Below, piece after piece: positions 8,953 through 15,569 of a DNA stretch of 30,531 nucleotides. The translations under genes were made by a program, and so were the position numbers. How positions within the stretch are numbered: position 1 is the first letter of the stretch; each line of letters opens with the position of its first letter. Where the stretch lies: NCBI GenBank assembly GCA_021205585.1, contig JAJPXI010000198.1, positions 8,226 through 38,756 on the forward strand. Direction: 5' to 3'. The DNA is from Oscillospiraceae bacterium. GTDB lineage: Bacteria > Bacillota > Clostridia > Oscillospirales > Oscillospiraceae. Under the pieces are notes generated by a model. The model was not told where the DNA came from. It ran no database searches and saw only the letters and a list, made by a program, of their open reading frames with translations.

Positions 8953-9316
8953 TGCGGACACCAACCCTCCTGTACCGGGCCAGACTGTTCAGCAGCTTGG
9001 CCTGCTGGGCGGACCAGTCCTCCGGGGCGCGGTATTCCGCGGTCTGGCTGAGCTTTTCCTCCGTGGTGGTCAGCTTGGATAGCCCGGAGGCCTGGGCCTC
9101 CGCCGTCTCCTGCCGGTAAAAAATCGCCGCCAGCTGCACGATTTTCCGTGCCAGGGCGTCGGGCAGCTCCTCCCACTCGCTTTCCGTCCAGGCCAGATAA
9201 AGCCGCATCTCGTCAGACGCGTCCTCCAGATATGTCGTCAGCAAATCGGTATTCGCATCCTCCTCTGAGATACCGAGTATCAGCTCCAGCCTGCTCAATT
9301 GTTCAGCCTGCGTCAT
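8930..9316 (-). CDS. Head-tail connector protein (gp6-like)
   Basis: A 128-residue helical protein: MTQAEQLSRLELILGI, then DLLTTYLEDASDEMRLYL and KIVQLAAIFYRQE. This is the layout of gp6-like / DUF-type connectors that bind under the portal. The open frame continues upstream as an Arg/Pro-rich translation, but that is the antisense-like shadow of the adjacent small gene. ATG 9316 has GGAAGGGG at good spacing. The end overlaps the next gene. Confidence 0.8.
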   Translation of the reverse strand: MTQAEQLSRLELILGISEEDANTDLLTTYLEDASDEMRLYLAWTESEWEELPDALARKIVQLAAIFYRQETAEAQASGLSKLTTTEEKLSQTAEYRAPEDWSAQQAKLLNSLARYRRVGVRNAAVSET

Positions 9317-9335
9317 TGCCTGCACCCCTTCCCGC

Positions 9336-9503
9336 TTATTCTGCCGCCGTCTCCACTGCGGCCTTGGTCTTGGTCTTGGTTTTTGCCTTGGCTGCGGTCT
9401 CTGCGGCGGTCTCCTCCGTGATTGTGTACCCCGCCCGCTCATACACGGCCTTTTGCACCGGGCTGATTTTGAAGGTTTTATCCCCCTTCGAACAAATGTA
9501 CAT
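9336..9503 (-). CDS. Small protein with Lys-Thr repeat tail, 55 residues
   Basis: ATG 9503 follows GAGGAGGTG at 7-nt spacing and reads 55 codons to TAA at 9336. The first 30 residues (MYICSKGDKTFKISPVQKAV...) form a compact domain; the tail alternates Ala/Thr/Glu and contains a KTKTKTK run. Comparable small genes are often found directly after the major capsid gene in this phage group. Function is unknown; the low-complexity tail suggests a flexible capsid-associated or DNA-contacting peptide, which is inference. Confidence 0.65.
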   Translation of the reverse strand: MYICSKGDKTFKISPVQKAVYERAGYTITEETAAETAAKAKTKTKTKAAVETAAE

Positions 9504-9517
9504 TACTGCGCACCTCC

Positions 9518-10342
9518 TCAGGCCGTAGCGGCCACATGGACGCAGATGGCGGACGCCTTGTTGTCCAGCACAAACGCGTCGTAGCGGACCCGGCCCTCTA
9601 CCAGCCAGCCGGAGATCCCCGGAGGGTTCTCATGGATGGTGTACTCGGTCAGCTTGCTGGGCGCAGGCGTACAGGCGGGGTTGGTGATGACGAAGTTGGC
9701 GTTGCTGGGCAGGTAGCTGGAGGGCACCTTGACCACCGGAACCCCGTCGATCTCGCCCACCTGGCCGTGGATGGAGATGTTGGTTGCCAGGTCGCCCATC
9801 TTGGTGAACGCCTCATCCAGCTTGATGCACTTGTAATAAGCGCTGGTGCAGTAACAGATCCGGCCGCCCTGCGGGGCCGCCGCCTCGTCCAGCTTCTCCT
9901 GGGCGTTCAAAAACGCCTCATAGGCGTTGGTGCTGTCCACATCCCCCTCCACCGTGCTGCCTGCGCCGGCGCAGATCACATTGAGCCGGTAGGTATCGAC
10001 TTCGGGGATGATCACCTCATCGATCTGCCGCTGGAGGGCCTTGCCCGCCTCCATGGTCATCTGGGTATCATCCCGGCTCTTCTTGTCGATGGTGAAGGTG
10101 AAGGAACGATCCTGGGACACCTTCAGCTCCTGCACATTGTTGCCCAGCTCCGTGGGATCGCCGTACCGGTTGGTGCCGGTGGTGGAATAGTCGTTCATGG
10201 CGACGGTGGGCACGGAATAGACATTGACGGTCTCCACGCCGATCCAGTCATAATCCTGGTTAACCGCGCCGCCGGTCAGGCTGCCCAGGGTAAACCGCTC
10301 GTCGATCTTTTCGGAATACTTGCTTGCGTAATTCACAGCCAT
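9518..10342 (-). CDS. Major capsid protein (HK97-type fold expected)
   Basis: A 274-residue protein starting MAVNYASKYSEKIDERF, with an E-loop-like DYDWIGVETVNVYSVP region, a long helix (EAGKALQRQIDEVIIPEVD) and a beta P-domain. It follows the DUF4355 scaffold, the normal pairing in Firmicute siphoviruses. At 274 residues it is a short capsid subunit without an N-terminal delta domain, consistent with a separate scaffold gene. AAAGGATGAT precedes the ATG. No protease gene is seen, so scaffold removal probably occurs without cleavage or by host enzymes. Confidence 0.92.
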   Translation of the reverse strand: MAVNYASKYSEKIDERFTLGSLTGGAVNQDYDWIGVETVNVYSVPTVAMNDYSTTGTNRYGDPTELGNNVQELKVSQDRSFTFTIDKKSRDDTQMTMEAGKALQRQIDEVIIPEVDTYRLNVICAGAGSTVEGDVDSTNAYEAFLNAQEKLDEAAAPQGGRICYCTSAYYKCIKLDEAFTKMGDLATNISIHGQVGEIDGVPVVKVPSSYLPSNANFVITNPACTPAPSKLTEYTIHENPPGISGWLVEGRVRYDAFVLDNKASAICVHVAATA

Positions 10343-10347
10343 TTAAA

Positions 10348-10911
10348 TCATCCTTTCTTCGCCTCTTCGAAGCCCATGAGAAACGGGTCAGAGGCGTCTT
10401 GTTTTTTCGGCTCCTGGGGCGGCGTGCCGCCCCGCATTTGTGTGTTGACCACATTGGCCTTGTACTGCCGCATCAGGCCGTCAAAGGCCGTCAGGTTGGC
10501 GCTGGTGCTCTCGGCGTCCTTCCCGGTCAGGTAGGCGGCAAAGGCGGCGTCATAGCCCATCCCCTGCAGCTGCGCCCCGGTCTGGACCTGAAGCTGCTGG
10601 CGCTGGAAGCTGGCCCGCTCCTGCTCCAGGGTCTGCCGGTCCTTCTCCAGCTGGTACTTCTCCCGCTGGGCGGCGGTCATCCGCTCCAGCTTCTTTGCCT
10701 CGTCCTGGTTGTCCGCCTGCTCCTGCTCCCATTTGGACCGGGCGGTCTGCACCGCTTTGGTGTTCCGCCGGTCAAACTCAGAGCGGAGGGCCGGATCGCT
10801 GTCCAGCCACTCGTCAAAGGTCATCCCCCTCCCGGCGGAGTTCTGTTCGCCCTCCCCGGTCTGCTGGTCCTCCTGCTGCTGCGTGGTCTGGTCCTTGGTT
10901 TCCTCGTCCAT
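10348..10911 (-). CDS. Capsid scaffolding protein (DUF4355)
   Basis: This 187-residue, Gln/Glu/Lys-rich protein has the DUF4355 arrangement: an acidic disordered start (EETKDQTTQQQEDQQTGEGE), a MTFDEWLDSDPALRSEFDRR segment, a long coiled coil at about 60-115, and a C-terminal MGFEEAKKG tail that usually contacts the coat protein. It lies immediately upstream of the capsid gene, 5 nt away. AAAGGAG precedes the ATG. Transcription into it passes a group of hairpins, which may set its level relative to the upstream genes. Confidence 0.9.
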   Translation of the reverse strand: MDEETKDQTTQQQEDQQTGEGEQNSAGRGMTFDEWLDSDPALRSEFDRRNTKAVQTARSKWEQEQADNQDEAKKLERMTAAQREKYQLEKDRQTLEQERASFQRQQLQVQTGAQLQGMGYDAAFAAYLTGKDAESTSANLTAFDGLMRQYKANVVNTQMRGGTPPQEPKKQDASDPFLMGFEEAKKG

Positions 10912-10933
10912 GTATAATAGCTCCTTTCCCGTC

Positions 10934-10955
10934 CTGCGAGTTCAAGCCCTCGCAG
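10934..10955 (-). promoter_or_regulatory. Hairpin in the scaffold leader
   Basis: CTGCGAG and CTCGCAG form a 7-bp stem with an 8-nt loop directly before the scaffold ribosome site. There is no T-run, so a role in mRNA stability or translation is more likely than termination. Confidence 0.5.
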
Positions 10956-10972
10956 TGTCGTGGTTTGGGTAT

Positions 10973-10994
10973 GAAAAAAGCACCTTTCGGCGCT
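10973..10994 (-). terminator. Intrinsic terminator-like hairpin upstream of scaffold
   Basis: On the minus strand AGCGCC-GAAA-GGTGCT is followed by TTTTTT. A GAAA tetraloop and T-run make it a good terminator or attenuator inside the late operon. Confidence 0.65.
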
Positions 10995-11014
10995 TCAATC
11001 ATCGTGTTAAATTG

Positions 11015-11038
11015 AAATTGCCAAACGGTTGGCAATTT
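11015..11038. repeat. Perfect 10-bp inverted repeat
   Basis: AAATTGCCAA and TTGGCAATTT flank a 4-nt loop. It lies between two terminator-like hairpins and has no T-run of its own. Confidence 0.6.
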
Positions 11039-11040
11039 GG

Positions 11041-11070
11041 GCATAAGAAAAGCACGGCTTGCGTCGTGCT
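11041..11070 (-). terminator. Terminator-like hairpin
   Basis: AGCACG and CGTGCT pair around an 8-nt loop and are followed on the minus strand by TTTTCTTATGCCC. The trailing motif is shared with the hairpins at 10973 and 11219. Confidence 0.55.
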
Positions 11071-11094
11071 GTCACTATGGTCTGTAGATGGTGG

Positions 11095-11193
11095 TCAGCG
11101 CCGCTCCCACAAAAGCCGGATTATGCCGACAGCCGCCAGCACAAGTCCAAGGCACAAAGCGCCGATTTTCAGCTTGATATACAGGTTAATCAT
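11095..11193 (-). CDS. Small single-span membrane protein, 32 residues
   Basis: ATG 11193 follows AAGGAGGAACC at ideal spacing and reads 32 codons. Residues about 6-26 (YIKLKIGALCLGLVLAAVGI) are hydrophobic and the end is WERR, giving one membrane span with a positive cytoplasmic end. It sits between two terminator-like hairpins inside the head operon. Function is unknown; a small membrane protein in a structural operon could be a moron or act in host takeover. Confidence 0.55.
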   Translation of the reverse strand: MINLYIKLKIGALCLGLVLAAVGIIRLLWERR

Positions 11194-11218
11194 GGCGGTT
11201 CCTCCTTGTGGACTTGGG

Positions 11219-11253
11219 CATAACAAAACCGCCTCGGTCTCCCTTGGCGGTTT
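11219..11253 (-). terminator. Terminator-like hairpin after the 72-residue gene
   Basis: AAACCGCC and GGCGGTTT pair around a 12-nt loop, followed on the minus strand by TTTTGTTATGCCC. It lies between the 72-residue gene and the small membrane protein gene. Confidence 0.55.
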
Positions 11254-11278
11254 ATTCTGCTATTTTACTATCATAGGC

Positions 11279-11497
11279 TTAAATTCGGATTTTCTCAGAC
11301 AACCCAAACCGCTCCAAATCGGCGTCATGGGCATCAAGCTCACTTCTCAAGATGTCCAGCATCTCATAATAGGCCAAGCGTCGCCCCTGTTTGAATATGT
11401 CCGTTTTGTCTTGATCACTCTCTGCGTAGGCTTCATTGGCACGCTCGACCAGCCTCAAAATAATAAATTCAAGCTCTGATTCAGTCAGGTTTTTCAT
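11279..11497 (-). CDS. Hypothetical helical phage protein, 72 residues
   Basis: The product starts MKNLTESELEFIILRLVERANEAY and is wholly helical and acidic. GGAGGAG precedes ATG 11497, which lies 17 nt inside the end of the MuF gene. Similar short helical proteins occur between MuF and scaffold genes of related phages, but I do not know a function. A terminator-like hairpin follows. Confidence 0.65.
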   Translation of the reverse strand: MKNLTESELEFIILRLVERANEAYAESDQDKTDIFKQGRRLAYYEMLDILRSELDAHDADLERFGLSEKIRI

Positions 11498-12869
11498 CGT
11501 CTTCGCTCCTCCTTCTCAATTCGTCCCGCCGATTCTGGATGTTCTTTTTGAAATTCTGGATTTCTTTTCCCCAATGACGTTTCAATCCGTCTTGGTATCG
11601 ACTATCAAAAGTCGACCACTCCGGATAATGTTTCTCCGGGTTGTCAATTTTATCTTGATGTTCTTCAATTTGTTTTTCGTACTTTCGAATGGCTCGGCGC
11701 AATGATGAGGTCTTTTGGTTTGCAATATCTCTTTCTGCCTTTGCTCCTATTTTATCACTTTCTGGCCTCTTTTCAACCCCCTTGCCCTGTTGAATCCGCT
11801 TCTCATTGGCCAGCGCCCGCTCGTCCCCGCTCACATACTGCTCATACCACTCCCGGTAGGTCATATCCCCCGGCACCTGCACGGTCTTCCCCGTCACCGG
11901 GTTCCGGGCGGCCCGTTTGATCTTCGACAGCAGCTGGGCCGCGTCTGCGGGTATGGTGGTGGATCGGCAGTTGGGGTGCATGGGCGGCAGGTTGGTCCCC
12001 GCCTGGGCCTGCGCCAGGTCAAAGCGCCGCCCGTCCAGAGAGCGGCAGATTTCACTGGTCCGCAGATCCAGGGTGGCCAGGAAGATATACTGCTCCAGTC
12101 CCGCCGCCCGGTATCCCATCAGGTGCCCCTGATTGGCAATATAGTTGCACTCGGTCCGCACCAGCCGGGCCGCCCGGTATCGGGCGCCTGCGGTGCTGTC
12201 CATGCCGATGGTGTACAGCAGGTTGTCCCGAATCTCATCATACCGCTGCCCGGTCATCAGCCCCAGGGTCACAGTGTCTTGCACCGCGTTGGCAAAGGCC
12301 TGGTTGTTGTCCCATATCCGCTCTGACCAGTTCTTCCCGCTCCAGTTGGCGGCCAGAGCCGCCTTGATCTGGTTGTCTGAGAGCAGATTGAAGTCATAAT
12401 ACGCCCCTGCCTCCCGCTGGGTGTCGTACACCGTGCGGTAGTAGGACTGGCACAGCGCATCCTCCAGCCGGTCCCGCACCAGGCTGACCTCCTCCAGCCC
12501 CACCATGCGGGCCTGGGCATACAGCCGGTCCCGCAGGGCCTGGAGGCGGGAAATGCGGTTTGCGTAGGCCGGGGCCGCCAGTCTGGCCCAGAGGTCCTGC
12601 TTCACGTCCCCTGTCGCCGTTTGATACTGCTCCAGCAGCTCTGTCCGGGCCTCCTCGGTCTCCTTCACAGACAGCAGGGACATGGCCTGGGCCTGGGTCA
12701 GCGCCCCCTTGCGGGAAAAGGTGTTGAACACCCCTTCGATCTGCTCCACCATCTCCCGTTGGGCCTGGTCATACAGGCGGGAGATCCGGGCCACCGTCTC
12801 ATTGGCCCTGCTGTAGATCAACTGCTCCAGCTGCAAGGAGCGCCGCTTCCAGTAGTCCCGGCTGCTCAT
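11481..12869 (-). CDS. Minor capsid / head morphogenesis protein, MuF (SPP1 gp7) family
   Basis: A 462-residue protein. The MuF core lies at about 230-310, with TECNYIANQGHLMGYRAAG, the conserved TLDLRTSEICRSLDG and the closing MHPNCRSTTIP. The N-terminal 200 residues are helical. Past residue about 360 is a Lys/Arg/Glu-rich helical tail of about 100 residues (KHYPEWSTFDSRYQDGLKRHW...). MuF proteins associate with the portal and enter the procapsid; C-terminal extensions in this family are sometimes toxins or other effectors. This tail has no recognised catalytic motif. The ATG overlaps the portal stop, with GGGAGG upstream. Confidence 0.9.
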   Translation of the reverse strand: MSSRDYWKRRSLQLEQLIYSRANETVARISRLYDQAQREMVEQIEGVFNTFSRKGALTQAQAMSLLSVKETEEARTELLEQYQTATGDVKQDLWARLAAPAYANRISRLQALRDRLYAQARMVGLEEVSLVRDRLEDALCQSYYRTVYDTQREAGAYYDFNLLSDNQIKAALAANWSGKNWSERIWDNNQAFANAVQDTVTLGLMTGQRYDEIRDNLLYTIGMDSTAGARYRAARLVRTECNYIANQGHLMGYRAAGLEQYIFLATLDLRTSEICRSLDGRRFDLAQAQAGTNLPPMHPNCRSTTIPADAAQLLSKIKRAARNPVTGKTVQVPGDMTYREWYEQYVSGDERALANEKRIQQGKGVEKRPESDKIGAKAERDIANQKTSSLRRAIRKYEKQIEEHQDKIDNPEKHYPEWSTFDSRYQDGLKRHWGKEIQNFKKNIQNRRDELRRRSEDDEKPD

Positions 12870-14413
12870 TCATCCTCCCGCTCGGCCAGCGTCTTTTGGA
12901 CCTTCTCCTCCGCGTCGGCCTCCTCCGTCTGGGCCGGAATACCGGCGTTTTGCTGGAAGGCTTGCATATTCTCCTGTTTCTGCTGCCGGATGTTCCGCAC
13001 CGCCTCTGCCGGGTCCCGGATGAACCACAGTTGAGAGAGCAGCGTCTGGTCGTCTACAATGCCCTGTAAGCTGGTGACCAGCTGCACCACCTCTGCCTCA
13101 TTGATGGGGGTGGAGATGGTGAATACCACGTCGATATCGGTCACGGGCGTCTCCCGCATGGCCCCTTTCAGTGTCAGCCACCGGTTATAAAGCTCCAGCC
13201 GCTCCTTCAGGCCCCGCTCCATCCGGCGGATTTTGTTGTTCACCAGCAGATTCATGGTCAGCAGCTTCAGCTTCAGGGCCTGGCCGGAGCTGTTCCCCGC
13301 AAAGTTCTCATCGGACATATCCACGGTCAGGGTCATCTTGTGCATCTCCCGGACTGCGGCATCCGCCAGCACCTGCACGCTGGACTCGTCAAAGGTCTTT
13401 TGGATATACTCCACCTTCGCGTCCAGCGGCGCCCCGTCGATGAACTTATCCCGGAGCATTTGCTCCTCGTCCCCCTCCCGCAGGCTCATACCGAAGAACA
13501 CCAGCAGGGCGTCCACAAACTTCTGCTTGTCTGTGAACCGGTTGCTCATCAGGTTGTCATAGGCGTCGATCAGGGGGATGATCTGCTCAAAATCCCCCTG
13601 GCGCTCATCGTTGTTCTCATAGGCGATCACCGGCACGGCGCCGAAATAGTGGGGCTCCGGCTCTCCCACCGGATGAAAAATGGCGGATTTCTTGCAAGAT
13701 GCCTCATAGCTTCGCGCCGTCCGGTCGGTGTACACCGTGACATGGTAGTACTTTTCCTCCGTGCTGCGCTCCCGCTTCTCCCACAGGATGGCGAACAGCT
13801 TGTTGTGCTCCACGGTGGAGTCCTCCACCAGAATACCGTCCATGGGGCTGATATAGGCGCTTCTCGGCTCCGGCTCCTCCTCGGAGCTGGCATAGCACAC
13901 CTCCAGGCACTCGCCGTAAATGCCCATGCCCTTTCCAATGCGGCTGTCCACCTCGGAGATCTGCTGGTTGTCATAGGCGGTCAGCAGCGGCGTCAGGTCG
14001 ATGCTCTGGCCGCCCTTCACCTGTTCTCCCGGCTCTGGGGGCCGTTCCCCTCTCACAGGGCCGTTTTTATCCTCCGGGTGGCCGCCGGGTTCACCCGCTC
14101 CGGGTTCGCCGCTCCTGGGGCCGCTCCCGGGGCCATTTCTGGCCTCGTGGGTTTTGTTGCAGTCGTACTTGACCGGCTCCCCCAGATAGTACCCCTGGGC
14201 GATGTCCACCACATACTTGGCATAGTTCACCGCCACCCGCACCTCATCCGGCTCCCTCTTCCCGCTCAGGTTGTCATGGTGGCCCAGATAGTAATTGTGC
14301 AGGTGGTGATACCGCCCATTGGCGGCCTCCGCCTTGTTGATGAGATACCACAGCACGCTGGACGGGATATTTTCCAGGTCTGGAACCTCTGTTTTGTCTA
14401 AGTATAAAATCAT
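12866..14413 (-). CDS. Portal protein (SPP1 gp6 family)
   Basis: At 515 residues it has the usual length. The N-terminus reads EVPDLENIPSSVLWYLINKAEAANGRYHHL and YYLGEPVKY, then a central DNLMSNRFTDKQKFVDALLVFFG and a C-terminal helical crown domain, as in SPP1-type portals. It forms the dodecameric DNA channel and packaging motor base. A Gly/Pro/Glu-rich low-complexity insert at about residues 90-135 (with PGSGPRSGEPGAGEPGG) is unusual for the family and probably a surface loop. AGGAAGGTGA precedes the ATG, which overlaps the DUF4417 stop. Confidence 0.93.
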   Translation of the reverse strand: MILYLDKTEVPDLENIPSSVLWYLINKAEAANGRYHHLHNYYLGHHDNLSGKREPDEVRVAVNYAKYVVDIAQGYYLGEPVKYDCNKTHEARNGPGSGPRSGEPGAGEPGGHPEDKNGPVRGERPPEPGEQVKGGQSIDLTPLLTAYDNQQISEVDSRIGKGMGIYGECLEVCYASSEEEPEPRSAYISPMDGILVEDSTVEHNKLFAILWEKRERSTEEKYYHVTVYTDRTARSYEASCKKSAIFHPVGEPEPHYFGAVPVIAYENNDERQGDFEQIIPLIDAYDNLMSNRFTDKQKFVDALLVFFGMSLREGDEEQMLRDKFIDGAPLDAKVEYIQKTFDESSVQVLADAAVREMHKMTLTVDMSDENFAGNSSGQALKLKLLTMNLLVNNKIRRMERGLKERLELYNRWLTLKGAMRETPVTDIDVVFTISTPINEAEVVQLVTSLQGIVDDQTLLSQLWFIRDPAEAVRNIRQQKQENMQAFQQNAGIPAQTEEADAEEKVQKTLAEREDE

Positions 14414-15036
14414 GCCTTCACCTTCCTGCGCCGCGCGGCGATTTTGTCATAATGGGGCGGGACCCTGATCACATTCCAGTCGCATTCCTCCGGCACATGG
14501 CCATAAAAAATGACCCATATCGGGTCAAGTCGTCTCATCATTTCCTTATAGCCCAATAAGAACAGGCGTTTGCTCTCCCGGTTTGCCTGCGTCCCCACGC
14601 TGGACACCGCCACAATGCCGCCCACCGGTTCCCCATCGAAGCACCAGGCGTAGCTTTCCGGCGTACTCCAGGAGATGGTTGGGTACACGGTCAGGCCGTG
14701 GAGCTGCCAATAGGCAGCGCACCAGTGTTTCCGGTAGTGGTTGTAAATCTGCATTGCCACGGGCATATCAGTGTAAGTGCTGAAATCCGGGGCGCAGACG
14801 GCCTTGAACTTGGACAGCCTTTGAATGTAATCGTCTGGCCTGTTCCAGAACCGGGCAAACTGGTAGTCATCCACAAAGCAATGAATGATTTTGTCGGCCG
14901 GCGCCTTCTCTGTCATGGCGTAGTTCATCGGAATGAACTCACCTTGTGGGTATTCCTGCACCGGCGCAATGGCCGGAATGCCGTAAGGCCCCACACCGGG
15001 GAAAATGGCTTTGTCCATGTTTTCAAAGTTGGTCAT
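14410..15036 (-). CDS. DUF4417 family phage protein
   Basis: This 208-residue protein matches DUF4417 in layout: FPGVGPYGIPAIAP, then a central HCFVDDYQFARFWNRPDDYI, SWSTPESYAWCFDGEPVGGIVAVSS and a C-terminal DPIWVIFYGHVPEE. The family is common in Firmicute phages and near terminase or portal genes, but its activity is unknown. The ATG at 15036 has GAGG upstream. An earlier in-frame-shifted ATG at 15055 with a better ribosome site reads only 10 codons and looks like the leftover start of another gene. Confidence 0.82.
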   Translation of the reverse strand: MTNFENMDKAIFPGVGPYGIPAIAPVQEYPQGEFIPMNYAMTEKAPADKIIHCFVDDYQFARFWNRPDDYIQRLSKFKAVCAPDFSTYTDMPVAMQIYNHYRKHWCAAYWQLHGLTVYPTISWSTPESYAWCFDGEPVGGIVAVSSVGTQANRESKRLFLLGYKEMMRRLDPIWVIFYGHVPEECDWNVIRVPPHYDKIAARRRKVKA

Positions 15037-15055
15037 TTACGCCTCTTCCACCCAT
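15023..15055 (-). pseudogene. Leftover 5' end of a second MGGRG-type gene
   Basis: ATG 15055 follows GGGAGGTG at ideal spacing but reads only MGGRGVNDQL before TGA. The first 17 nt nearly match the start of the toxin-like gene at 15566 (two differences). It overlaps the DUF4417 start in another frame. I read it as the stub of a gene lost at this locus; it could instead be a short leader peptide for DUF4417. Confidence 0.4.
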
Positions 15056-15072
15056 ATTTTACACCTCCCAAA

Positions 15073-15111
15073 TAAAAATGCCGCAAGGTACATCTCTGCA
15101 CCTTACGGCAT
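15073..15111 (-). terminator. Strong intrinsic terminator after the tRNA-like element
   Basis: ATGCCGTAAGGT and ACCTTGCGGCAT form a 12-bp stem with one G-T pair around a 10-nt loop, followed on the minus strand by TTTTTATT. It lies between the toxin-like gene and DUF4417, inside the late operon. Confidence 0.8.
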
Positions 15112-15184
15112 AGCAAGCGCCCGGATTCGAACCGGGGCAGCCTCCATCAAGGCTTGCTCCCCCTACATTACTACTCACTATGCC
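15107..15184 (-). other. tRNA-like element, 78 nt, not a normal cloverleaf
   Basis: On the minus strand GGCATAG and CTATGCC form a 7-bp closing stem. Inside are an anticodon-arm-like hairpin (AGCC, 8-nt loop TTGATGGA, GGCT) and a classic T-arm, CCCGG-TTCGAAT-CCGGG. No D-arm is found, six nucleotides separate the T-arm from the closing stem, and no CCA is encoded. A second helix, GCAAGC with GCTTGC, is possible. It overlaps the stop of the toxin-like gene and is followed at once by a terminator. It could be a decayed phage tRNA, an old attachment site or a tRNA mimic. Confidence 0.45.
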
Positions 15185-15566
15185 TATTATACCAAATTTT
15201 TTGAACTCGCTCAACCATTTTCTTCTCATCGGTCGTGAGGTTCGAAAACCCTTTTTGACTATCATTTTCGTTATGCTCGTACCCATGATGTGTATGTGGA
15301 CTAACGCCTTGATGCGGTTTTTTTAAGTCAATCTGCTTTGTTCTCTTATTTGTGTTGTCGTAATAGGTGATCGCAACAAGTTTGTCCTCGCTGTTGACTG
15401 TCACATACACCCGCCCTCTGCTCATGGTTTCCATGGGCGTTTTTGCGGATTCACTGTCATTGTACCGCACGAATTTAATATTTCCTGATTTCAGCAGCGT
15501 CCTATACTCGCTTCCGTAGGACTTTCCCTTCACGCTCACACCGCTGCTTGCGCCTCTTCCGCCCAT
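15171..15566 (-). CDS. Small MGGRG-type protein, toxin-like (function unproven)
   Basis: A 131-residue protein with the Gly/Ser-rich start MGGRGASSGVSVKGKSYGSE, known from Firmicute phage proteins encoded beside terminase or MuF genes that often carry variable, toxin-like C-terminal domains. The body reads YVTVNSEDKLVAITYYDNTN, then KKPHQGVSPHTHHGYEHNEND, with several His residues and acidic residues that could form a nuclease or metal site. No signal peptide. GGGGGG precedes the ATG, and terL ends 4 nt before. It is lower in GC than terL, as expected for an exchanged cassette. I cannot assign a family with certainty. Confidence 0.65.
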   Translation of the reverse strand: MGGRGASSGVSVKGKSYGSEYRTLLKSGNIKFVRYNDSESAKTPMETMSRGRVYVTVNSEDKLVAITYYDNTNKRTKQIDLKKPHQGVSPHTHHGYEHNENDSQKGFSNLTTDEKKMVERVQKIWYNRHSE

Positions 15567-15569
15567 CGC

